In this document: one piece after another, positions 26,401-38,400 of the stretch
Layout: each line of letters starts with the position of its first letter
How positions within the stretch are numbered: the stretch's first letter is position 1
From: Pyrrhosoma nymphula
Lineage: Eukaryota > Arthropoda > Insecta > Odonata > Coenagrionidae
NCBI GenBank assembly: GCA_963573305.1
Contig: OY754339.1
Span: 13,625,941-13,689,940, forward strand
Direction: 5' to 3'
DNA: 64,000 bases
Translations under genes and position numbers: made by a program
Notes under the pieces: model-generated
What the model was told of the DNA's origin: nothing
Seen by the model: only the letters and a program-made list of their open reading frames with translations
The model's database searches: none

Positions 26401-29400
26401 ACAGCCTGTTGTTAGTGCACGATTTATGTACGCTCGAATTTGAGCTAAACAAGCATCGTAAAACAAAATGGTCAATTTAAAAAAACGCATCGGAAGAGTA
26501 CAAAAATACGTTTTTAAATCTGTACGTCCCTCCTCTTCCTTGCTTTTACAAGAAAAGATTCGCTAAATAAATGTGGAAGTCTTACCCGCGAAACTAAGAC
26601 ACATATCATTTCGTATTTGCCAGAGCTCTTCCCATTGTGGAGTTAGACGAACGAAGATAATTCCACATACCATTTTGCCATCACTTGGTATTGACATAAT
26701 CGAACAACAGGAGGCATAATTAACTTAAGTGAGACTACGTAGAAACATAGTGACAAATATGAATTCCCTTTGCTTCTTTTCCTTTTGATATTTACCCCAT
26801 TTAGTATAAATGAAAAACTTAAACTTTGTGGTTCCACAATGATAATTTTATTTGCACAACCCGGGTTTTGACATAACATCATCTTCAGGAACTGGTTCAT
26901 CTTGGAACCACAAAGTTTAAGTTTTTCATTTATAAAATGAATAAGTTCCATCAAATAATGTCTGAAACTACCAGTTAAACCCATAAAGTATAAAAATGTT
27001 AAGAAAACATGATATGAATATGCCAATCTACAATATACACCCTTGCAGCTCGTTTTGGTTGTATGCATTCACTCCATTTTTGACGCGTATTCCATAGCGC
27101 TACAAACTATAGGGTCTGAATAGAAAGGGGTTGTCGTTTATTTGGTTGGGAGGGGGGTAAAGGAGAGTTGTTGTTAATGTCCCAACATTTGGTGGATGTG
27201 GGAAGGTGGGGGACCCTTAGCTCAGCTTAACAGTAATGAATTGTGAACTGAATTCTATTTAGGAAAACTAAACGGCCGATTTCCTAAGATATCCGCATGT
27301 CCCTCCAATTCTCTAACTTCTGTATTTTCACGAAAAGATCTGCTATTGGAGCATGAAATTCCAATGCCCGAACCCCTAAACTGTGACACCTATCATTCAC
27401 TATCTGCCAGAGTTCTTCCCATTGTCGAATCAGATGAACGAAGATAAATCAGCGTATTTTAAACCGGCGTCGAGTTAAGACATATCTACGTAATTTTGGT
27501 ATCATTAGGAATGGAAAAGTAACATCTTCCAGTAAAATGCAAACTTCAACAGAGTAACAAATCCGTCTTTGTAAATCACCTCTAGCCAATTCTTATCAAA
27601 TGTCAGGTCATGTTATTCCTTCAGTCACTACTCAAAAAGACTTGGGGGTCATATTGGATGCCAAAATTCTCTTTAATGGCCATATAAAAAGCATTTCATG
27701 ACGGACTAAGTCTTTAATACACCTAGGTTTTCACTACAGTGAGGTATCTGACCTAAATTCTCTGCCAAATAGGGATATCATTACCATAAGGTCTTCCAGA
27801 TGTTGACAATTAAATGCACTGCATATGAGGTCAAGACTTCAATATTCTTTTCACCTCTAATTAAGAAGAGTATGATATCATCATTGATAGAGACACAAGG
27901 ATGGAGACCAAAGATAGGCATATCCTCCGTGCGTATTCCAGCTGTAGTGAATGAGGAAGGTCTATGCAAGATTACAGGGTGAAGGCTAAACTCACTAATT
28001 AAGAGGATTAAATAAGCATTTAAAACAGTCAAATAGTCTGATAAAAGCCATCAAGCTATTTCTATCTGAAGGTAAAGGTGATTGTAGTTCATTAGGTCAA
28101 GTTTAATCCTTTTCGTTTGAAATAAATCGATGCATCGTTGTTATACCATTCAAATCACAGGTAAGTTACCAGAAATCCCCAAGTGTTATTGGAAATGCAA
28201 GAAAATCAAAACCTTAAGACTAGTTTATTTAAAACCAGTAACTAGTGAAAGTTTGCCTCTTAATCCATCGTCGCTTGGAAATATGAATATATTTCGTTCT
28301 GTTAAAATATGAGGTTGAAGTTGTTGGTATCCCTTCACTCCTTTTACATATATGAAGACAAACGAAAGGAATGCAACCAACTCTTGAAGATGGACTTATT
28401 ATTATCGCTCGTTGGCCACCGTATAATCTTCACGCATAGTTACCGATAGTAGTGAATTTGAATTTAGGAATGATAGTCATGGTATAAGGAAGTTCTATAG
28501 GTGACGTTATAAAATTATGAGAGGTGAAGTAAATCCAAAGAATAAGCACATTACGTATACATTTACCTTGCTTTAATCACATCTTCCTAGAATGACCTAT
28601 TCCCTTATATCTTTTCCCTACCTTTCCCTCTTGTTTCACCTTGTTTAATTTTTTACGTTTCCTGATTTTACTACTTCAGGTTTATTTTCTTACCACGCTA
28701 CATTTTTACAGACATTTGAAAACATAGTATTTATGTAGTGCATTTCGTGGTTTTGTTTCAATATTTATTTTAAAGAGAGATTATACACTACGTATAAGAA
28801 ATACAATTGACCATATTCATTATGGTTCCACTGCGATGAATCGGCATGCTTGAATGCACATTTGTTTCATTGCGGTTAAATAATAAGAGTCACTTGTAGA
28901 GTCATGGTAAAAAATCAATAACGACGTTTTGCTATGTTTTGCAAATGCGATGTAAACAACACATAATCCGACTGTGAAAAGCATAAGGGCTAATATTTGA
29001 AGGCTCTCCTGGGTAATCATTTTGATAATAGAGTTTCTGCCTCTCGACACAAGTTCATTTATAATTATGGAGCATTAGGTTGCAGTGTAATATAAATAGA
29101 TATATAATAAATAAATAAAACATTTATTGTCGTAGACCCTTATCGGTCTTTCAGACACCTTAGTACACCAAACATAATTTTAAAAATATAATAATGCTTA
29201 TGAGACAGTGTTTACACAAAAATATACATAATAATAATAAATTTACACAAAAAATTACAAGAAAGTATTTTCACAAAAAAATTAAAATTGATCACAATGT
29301 TACAACAATCATTTCCATTTTTACTTTCTCCCTCAACATCTTTTCGTGATTATGGATTGAAATAATTTCCTTTTAAAGCAGGGTACAGAATTACATGTTT

Positions 29401-32400
29401 TTATATCGGTTGGGAGAGTATTCCAATTTCTTGCTACAGTGGCGATGTAAGATTTATGGTAAATTTCAGTTTTGTGCTTTGGGATCTGTAGGTGTAAATG
29501 ATGGGATCTTGTAATCCGGTTTAAGATGTTTTTTTAAATAAAAGAGTTGAACAGGTATGGAGGACAGGTTGACTTGAAAATTTTGAAGGCAGAGAGAATA
29601 GATAAATAAAGCCGTCTTTCTCTAACTTTAAGCCATTTTAGTCTCTTGTATGAATCAGTAACATGATCCCACCATTGTAGATCACATACAAATCACACAG
29701 TAGCATTCATAGTAATCTGGAGCTTATTATTTGTTTCTTCGTTGATATTGCTTAGTACACCGCAACAGTAATCAAAATGTGGGTAAATAATCGCATTTAC
29801 GATTGTTTTTCGTAAGTTTGTAGGCAACTGGTTTTTGGATTTGTATAATTGGTGAAGAGTTTTATAGCTTTTACTCTTAATATTTAGGCAGTGTGCATTC
29901 CAATTTAAGTTCCTGTCCATTATTACCCCTAGATTTTTTACGTGTTCTTCATAGGGGACATAGAGATGGGAAAATTACCATAATTTTCATCTGAGGTAAA
30001 TTACCACCACGTGGTAAATTACGGTAATTTTCCAAAATTACCGTAATTTTCCAGTAATTTTCAGTTTTAAGCATTAAACAGAAAATGCATGGTTAAATAA
30101 GAATGGCAATAGCGAAAGGGAGAGGATAACGATGTTTAAACCACACCTAATGCAACATTAATCTATTAGAAATATTTAAAATTGTAAAAAGAACTACGGC
30201 AGCAACACGCAATCTGGCTTTCTTTTGTCAAAGTATGAAAATTTTTTAAGAAGAATATTCTACTAATAATTACTCACTAATGTTATAATTTAAGTAAAAT
30301 ATGCCAAAAATGAGTTGAACATTCCTAAATTTATAATTAAACACGTCAGAAATGTGGACTTAGCTAAAAGAACATGTTGGGAATTTATCTGTATGAAAAA
30401 TTATCTCAAACATGGGTGAATTATCTTGAAAATTACCCAAAATTACGGTAATTTTCAAGGGGCGCGGTAAATTACGAAAAATACCACGGTAAATTACGAA
30501 AATTGCCGCGGTTGTTTCCAGAGTCACCCATCTCTAAGGGGACAGCTTTAATTTTGACTGTGATTGCTGGGATGTGGTGAAAATTTATCTTAGATGTAAG
30601 GTTACTACTGCCGATAATAATAGCCTTAGTTTTATCTTCATTTAGTTTTAGGCCATTGGTCTCAGCCCATGCGTTAATATGGACAATATCAGCATTTGAG
30701 CTAGCAATAGTCTGTGTTAGGCTTTCTAGAGTTGAATGTTGGTAAATTTGGAAGTCGTCTTCATATAGAAAATATTGTTGAGTGAATTACGAATCTCGGT
30801 AGGTCGTTAATAAACAAAGAGAATAGTAATGGACTGAGGATAGATCCTTGCATCATTCCAGTGTCCACGTTTAGCCAGTTAGATGTATCTCCAGTTTTTC
30901 CTGTTACTGCTTGCATTTGCCCGGTAAGATATGATCGGAATCATTTGATTACACTGTCCGAAAAATTATACCCTTTTAACTTCTGTAATAGAAGAGCGTG
31001 GTTCACGGAGGCGAATGCTTGTGAAAAATCAAACAGAACAAGCACAGTTAGTTGTCTATTATCCATTGCTTGTCTGATGTCTTCAGTTAGGCAAAGCAGT
31101 GTAGTTTGAGTACTATGTCCCTTCCTAAAACCTGATCTATAATCACTCGGATTGGAAGGATTAGAGCATTTAGGAATTGGCCTTAGCAAGGTTCTTTTCC
31201 AAATAGTTGGGTATATGCCTAGTTGTAAGGAGGAGTCAAAGATATTTAAAAGCACTGGTAATATCATTGGTAATTATTTTTTAATAAAATCTATAGGGAT
31301 TTCGTCATAGCCCCTAGCATTTGAGATAATGTTTTTACATGCATAAGTAACTTCTATAGGCGTCACGTGTGAAAAAAGAATTGACTATCAAGATTAACTG
31401 TCTCTTTGCTAATGAGTGTTGGAGGAAGAATTGCATTTCTGCTAGTGGAAAAGTAATTGTTTAGAATATCTGGGTGAATGTTCAATTTCTCATCATTGGG
31501 TTTTTTAATTATTCCTATATTTCGTAGGTTTTTCCATGTGTTTTTTGAAGTATGACTTTTTGAAAATAGCGTCTGATAGTAATTATTTTTTGCTCCACAT
31601 ATCTTTTTCTTCGTGATCTTTCACATTGCCTTATAGTATGAGGAAAACACTTCAGGGTAAGCATACCTTCTATACAATGCTCGAGCATTATTCCTCCTCT
31701 TAATAGCCGACTTTATTTCGGGCATAATCCATGGGGTTGGTGGGTGGGTCACGTGAATGGAGCGAATGGGTACATTTAGGTCAAATGAATCTTTAATATT
31801 GGAGTTGAATATTTCTATTTTATCATCCGGTGAGAGTGCATTGGCTATTGCATTCCAGTCTCTATTATTTAGGTCAGAAAGGAACTTGGTGTGGTCAAAA
31901 CAGCCCCTAAAGGTTATGTATTTTACTAACGGGTCTGGGGCTTTGAATTCATATATAAGGGTAATTTGGTCATGACAAGACGTGTTAGGTTCGTCAAATA
32001 GTTCAATGTTAACTACCTTTTTAGGATTATCAACACAAAATAAGTCTAAAATAGAGTGGGCATTGTGCGTATGGCAAGTTGGTCCGGTTTCTACAATGGT
32101 AAGGTTAAATCCATTTAGTATTTCCAACAGCTTATCTTTTCCTGAAGAGGATTTAAGCAGGTTAACGTTAAAATCTCCCATCACAACTACATTTTCATAC
32201 AAGAAAGCTTTCAAAGTCTTGTAAATTTTGAGATTTTGGAGGTTTATTCACAATTGCGATTAACATTTTTGTTGACGATCGACGTAACTCTAAGCATAAA
32301 TATTCTGGTTGGTTCGAATATATACTAGGGGACGACCCAATCAGTTTAGCTTTGAGGGAATCGTGGACATAAATGCCCACCTCTCCCCCTCTCTTTTCTT

Positions 32401-35400
32401 CACGGTCATTTCTAAATAGACGATAGTTGGGAAGTGCTACAAAATCACTAGAAATAGATGATTTCATCCAGGTTTCAGCAATACTAATTAAATGAACATC
32501 TCTATGAACATAATATAATTTGAATTCATCAAAATGGGCTATTAGTGATTGCACATTAACAAGCGAGATGTTTATATTGTTAACAGAAACTGGATTCTTG
32601 GTTTTGCTGGGAAGTTCCATCATTCTTAAAAAAAACATCCAAGGTCTTTTTGTGAATAGATAGCTGAAATGGGACTGCCCTCCGACTGCCTAGGAAGGAA
32701 AGTGCCATTTCTCACCCATACAAATGCCAATTTGCCTTTCTTTTTTAGATCTCTGGCATAGGCAAAAAGTTTCCTATGGTATTGAGTAAGGGCTTCATCA
32801 ATATATATAGTTTGAGAAAGGGAGGATGTTGTCTCTGACTGCCACCCAATGTCACTGGTGTTAAAATTTCTCTTGGCACGCGGCATTGTTAGGAGCTGGT
32901 TCCTTTTGTCCTGTCTTGCGAAACGTACAATAATGGGAGGTGGTGTGCGTGATTTTGCTGCACTATTTTTGGCTGACTGTGGTCAGAAGGTATAATCAAT
33001 GTCGTCCAAGGTCACGTCCACTTTAAGGGATTTGCAAATGTTCAACACAACACTTTCGATAGATTCGTTAGCGACAAGGGGTACACCTCTTATTTCAACA
33101 GAGTTTTTTAATGAATCTTGTTCTAATTTTATGGTCTTAATTTCAAGATCACTCACTTTTTCTTGCAATACTGTGACTAGATCTTATACGCCTGATAGTT
33201 CTTTTTGAATTGCGTCGAACCTAGTTGAGAGACTAGTCAGTAAAGCACTATTCTCACTTACTTTGTTCGTGAGTGTTGATAATATGCGCCGGTGAGACTT
33301 AGTGGTGCCAAGCTGTTGTGAACGAGGGATATTTACGTGACTGAAATTTGCAGATATTTCCCTCTTTCTTCCTCACTCACAAGCAAATGGAACCCCAAAA
33401 CAACCAGATTGAATGGAAGGGGCATTCAGCAACAGCACCACTTCTTCATGCCCGCTTCCAGCCGAAAAAGACACCGCAGTCCCTTTCAGGTCACTTGTTA
33501 GAGGGGTGCAGTCTTTCCTCAAGCCAAGATTGAGGGCAGGGTTGTTTGGTTCGGAATGTTTATTGCCCGCCCAGAAAAGAATGGACCAGGTCGTCAGGGT
33601 GTTGCCTCTTTGCAAAGATCCTGGATAATTTAGTGAAGGCTGAACTCACTAATTGGGAGGATTGAAGAAGCATTAGATACTTTAAGGTGAATTCATAAGA
33701 GTCACTTGTAGATTCACGTTAAAAAACAATAATGATAGAAAACATGTGATGCAAATTCCAGTAACTAATGCTGTGTATTTCAAATGCAATGTAAACAACA
33801 CGAAGTCCTACTGTGAAAAGCGTAAGCGTAAAATTCCAGATGCCATTTTACCATCACTAAGTATTGACATAATCGAGAAACAGGTGGCATAATTAACTTA
33901 AGTGAGGCTAGGTAGTAACATATATATGTAGTGACAAATATGACTTCGTCTCATGGGCATATAATACCTTACAACCGAATCCAAATGAATAAACCGATTA
34001 ATAAATAAATGTGAATTCATTAGTTTCTATTTTATGCTTGTTTTTCTTTCACTTTCAATTAATTTTCTCCTATGAGACAAAAAAAGTGTTGTATGGCCAA
34101 AATGATTTCTTTGAGGGCCGCATTACGCGGTTTGGATTTTTAAATTCTGTCTCGGACGTCAAGTAAACGTCGCATTAGATATACAGTGAATCCTGTCTTA
34201 TGCGGAATCTCTCGGCGTCATCATTTTTTTCCGGATAAGACAGTTTTCTGCTTAACCCAGGGTCTCACATTTCGAAAAAGACCTTGAAAAGCATTTCACG
34301 CCCATAACATGCATCGCCTAAAAGGTTGATTTCACTCTAATTGTACATGTAGACGAAATTATTATGAAATCATGAAAGAACAGTATCACATTTTGGTTAA
34401 ATTTGTTTATCTGTTCACTAGTTAGCATAAAAAATGATCTATAAAATACGCATATAATCTGTCATTTTTGTCCGTTTTTCATTTTTTCCCTGTAATAGAA
34501 ATCTCTACGTTGCCGATAGACCCGTTTAAGATATTAAATAAATCAGTGTTACCTTTGGTAAGACTAAATTCTGCTAATTCTTTTAAAGAAACCAACATTT
34601 CTTCATAGGACCTTTTGTTTTCTTCTCATATTATGGTTGTATGTATTTCTTCGTCGGATTCACAGGCTTGGTCTTCTTTCATACTGTGTTGTCAGTGAGC
34701 CATCTTCATCGCTCAGCAGAAGATCGTTGCCTAAGTCTACAAATCTCTCAGCATCCATGTTATTGCCTATAGCCTTAATTCGCTAAGATCGTCCATTGAT
34801 TGTGAAATAGAAAAGGTCTAGTCTATATCTATATTCCTTTATGTGCGTAAATATGCATTTATATTGTTGATATGATTTGATAGAATTTGTTTTCCTTACC
34901 TGCCTCGGGGACCAGTAGTGGCATAAATCCAGCTTTAGCGAAGCATTGTTTAACCGTTGATGTTTTAATATCTTTCACTGCCAAATTAATCCAATTTATG
35001 GTATCCAGCGCTGATATTTTTTTCATCACCTCCGACACTGTATTTCGCAGTATCTCCAGCAGGTAATAACGATCGCATCATGTACTTTGTATATTGTGCT
35101 TTCAGTGATCTAAATACCCCCTGATCCATTGGCTGAGTGATGCTAGTTGTGTTTGCCGGAAGCCAGGCTACCTCCATATTCGTAAGGCGAATTTGAGGGT
35201 GGCAGATTGCGTTATCGAGGAAAAGTATGACTTTTATTTCTTATGACCTATTTTTCCTCTTCATTTCGGCATTGAAACTTTTCAGCCACTCTTCCATGAT
35301 TAAAGCTGTGTTCCATGCTTTTTATTATGTCTCCATGTGACCGGGAGCTTCTCAATGTCAAAATGTTTGAAACATTGTGGTCGAGCTGATTTTCCGATGA

Positions 35401-38400
35401 CAAGAGGCTTTAGGAGCTCCCCTGCCATATTTCCACAAAAGAGAATGGTTAAACGCTCCTTTGAGTGCTTCCCTCCTACAGAATAAAGAATAAGAGTAAG
35501 TGTAAAATAATTTTTCCATTAATGCACTAATTTCAAGAAACAGAACTCGGAAATGCATTCAAACCCTTGCAGTTTTCTCCTTTAACGGACAATGCTTTAG
35601 TCAGAAGTGCCCTAAAAAACAATCCAGTTTCAAAGGACTTAAGGATCCCTGTTATAGAAATCACATGGTTGATAGTCTTTAATTTTTTCTTGAACCATGC
35701 CTTTCCAGTCCTCTACGGTTTCCATATCCACGTCGTTCGACTCACCCACAACACTGCTCCAAACAACATTGTGCCTTGCTTTGAAGCTCTCCAGCCAACC
35801 ATTCGAGGCCTTAAAATCTAGTTTTCCTAAAGAGACTGCAAACTCCTTTGACTATTCTTGCACCACTTGATTGCACAAACCATTCCAAAACTAATTTGTT
35901 TAATTCTTCATATCCACAGAGAGGAGTTTTCCTCTTTGAATGCAAACTTAGGCCTAAAATAATAGACAAAAACAACAATTATATTATGGTGTGTTGGTTT
36001 GCAAACTATTGTTGATTGGGATATGAAGAAATAAGTTTCTTAGGACCTACCTCTTTCAAACTCTTTCTTGATTTCGTCCTTCTTCTTCATTGCTTCATAA
36101 ACTTGCGTCTTTCCACACTTAAATCTTGCTTGTATCAGCTACATGGAAATCTTTTCTCGTTCAAAGCACTCGATCAACTCCAGTTTATTTTCCAGCGTTA
36201 ATACGTTTCATGGCATTGCGGAAATCAATCAGCAGTTCCCCTAAGGTCCTTAGTGTTCTTTGGTGTGGTCTTACCCTGTCAGCAGTACGTAGGAAAATTA
36301 TTCCGTCTATTTCGGTCGTGTTTATGTACTCTTTGTAGAGAGGTGAGAGGGTTCTGTGAGTTTGAGGGGAGGTAAGTGTGCAAGCGTGGGTTGGTGCAAT
36401 GGACAAGAAAGAGAAAGGGGGAAAAATTTTCCTTATGTTAAAAATTGTGCATTAAATTGTTTTTTCCAATTCCGCTCAACCCAGGTTCACGTGCTGGAAA
36501 TCAATTTGGTTTCCGCGTTTGACAGTTTCCGTTTAACACAGGGTACCAATGCATGTAAAACCCTATTACGATCGCCGGGACCAACATATTTTTCAGGATA
36601 AGACAGGTTTCCGTTTACCTCAGGTTCCACTTACGGCAGGTTTCACTGTACAAGTATTCGAAACAAACATAATTAAGTTGTAATTGTTGGACTCTTTTAT
36701 GTTTTCAAATTAATAGAATCATTAGAATTCATTAGATAAGGACATGTTGCTATCAAAACTCTAAGTATAACAGAATAATTTATATATTCAATTCAACACG
36801 TTTCAACCTCTCTGAGTTACGCTAATTCACGTTAATTGCCTTGGTTATAGAATCAGTGTTGTTTATCAAACAGGGAGATATTATAAAAAATTTAATAATA
36901 TAAATTATGTAATCAATTGGCAAGATTCAACCTCTTCGAGTGACGATAATTCATGATAATTACCTTTCCGCTTTATAAAAAAGTGGAAGATGCATATCAC
37001 TTCCAGCAAAGATGTTTCCCATGCTGTGATGGAGACTTGAAATGGATACGTGTGTTCTTTCATTCTCGCCCATACAAAGCAAACGGAAGCTCTGACCCTA
37101 CCCCTCACCTCAGAAATAATCCTTTCGCAGGTCGAAACCTTCCTCCCGTGCCTCTCCCCCTCGCCAGCTGCTGGGAGGAAGGCCCTTGTTTCGTTCCGTG
37201 TGTTTATTGCTTTCCTGCACAAGGGGGCGTGGTTCGGCCGCGTTGTCACAATGGCGTCAAGTCGGTATTTAGAAATTTTTCGGCTCCGAGGTGGTAAGTT
37301 TTTAATGGACAGGACTGTTTGTTAAGATTAAAAATCTCACGTAGTAAATGTGTACAGATACTATAAGATAAATTGAAGGTATTGAAACATTACTGATTCG
37401 CATGTATATTTTAAATTTTAATGAATGGTCAAGCCCTAAGTTTTCCTTAAACCTCGAAAGAAGAGTTAATTTCTGTAAATTTGAAAGAAGAGAGAGTAAT
37501 ATTTTACCTATCGTCATAACGAGATGTGATAACAGAAACAATCAAAATAGGACACTCATTGAGTAGAAAACTAACATCATTTACATTGAAAACAATTGGT
37601 AGCAGGCAGCAAAAATTCACCACCAAAAGGGAATCCACGGGAAGTGGTTCACACTCCGTGGTGAAGAATGTGCAGCAATACTTCTCCCTACAGAGGGGAA
37701 AGTTTGGGAAGTATGAAGCCTAGTGAGTTGGTAAAACATAAAAAGAAAATGTGTGCAAAAACTCTTAACGAAATTTATGTTGGTTGATGTTGGAAAATTT
37801 TTAGTAAAAAGAACAGAAAGCCTGAACTGCGAGCCATATTATAGACGAGATTTCCCTAAAATGGATTGTGAGGGTATCAAGTAACAAAGTTGCTATGCAT
37901 TTGGGTGATCCTCGCTCATTCCATAGGCTAACTCTGAAAAGGTGAAAATGGTATGAACACATTGTGATGTCAGCTCTGTGGACACGACCGGACCAATGCC
38001 AATAGACATCAGCCGCAGTGAATGTGTTAATAAGAGGTGAAAGATGTGGAGGCCTAATTGTTTGTTCCACTTCAGTGTGTCTCTTTCAATCAAGTAATTA
38101 GACATTTGTTCAAAATTATCATTGCCCCCATAGAATACACATTTTGACTTTTATGTACTCCAAGGATTAGAATCTAAGCTCTTTGGTATAATTTTTTAAA
38201 AGTATATATTGATTCTAAATGTTCACGTCAGGCATTCTCTCTCACTAACAATAAGTAAGACCTCCTGGTAAATGACCTTGTAGGATAACATGCATTCATG
38301 AATTCATAATTAACTACATAACTGGCTAATACAACTACTGCTGTAAGGTAATGAATATAAACTGATTATTTTATTAAAAATACCCTCATCTAAAATACAC

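Larger units (their letters stand above)
29094..33300 (-). mobile_element. two-ORF non-LTR retrotransposon (CR1/Jockey group), nearly full length
   Basis: Read on the minus strand: ORF1 with coiled coil and FP-like C-terminal domain (about 33230-32626), endonuclease (32638-31620), reverse transcriptase (about 31600-29690) and a 3' UTR ending in a TTTATTTATTTATTATA tract near 29100. About 4.2 kb including a 576-bp hAT MITE inserted at 29961-30536. All frames are broken by a handful of stops or frameshifts, so the copy is inactive but recognisable throughout. Confidence 0.85.

Noticed and set aside
26643..27068. 141-residue minus-strand open frame
   Set aside because: It runs through a Penelope-like palindrome and repeat module P and shows no protein-like conservation.
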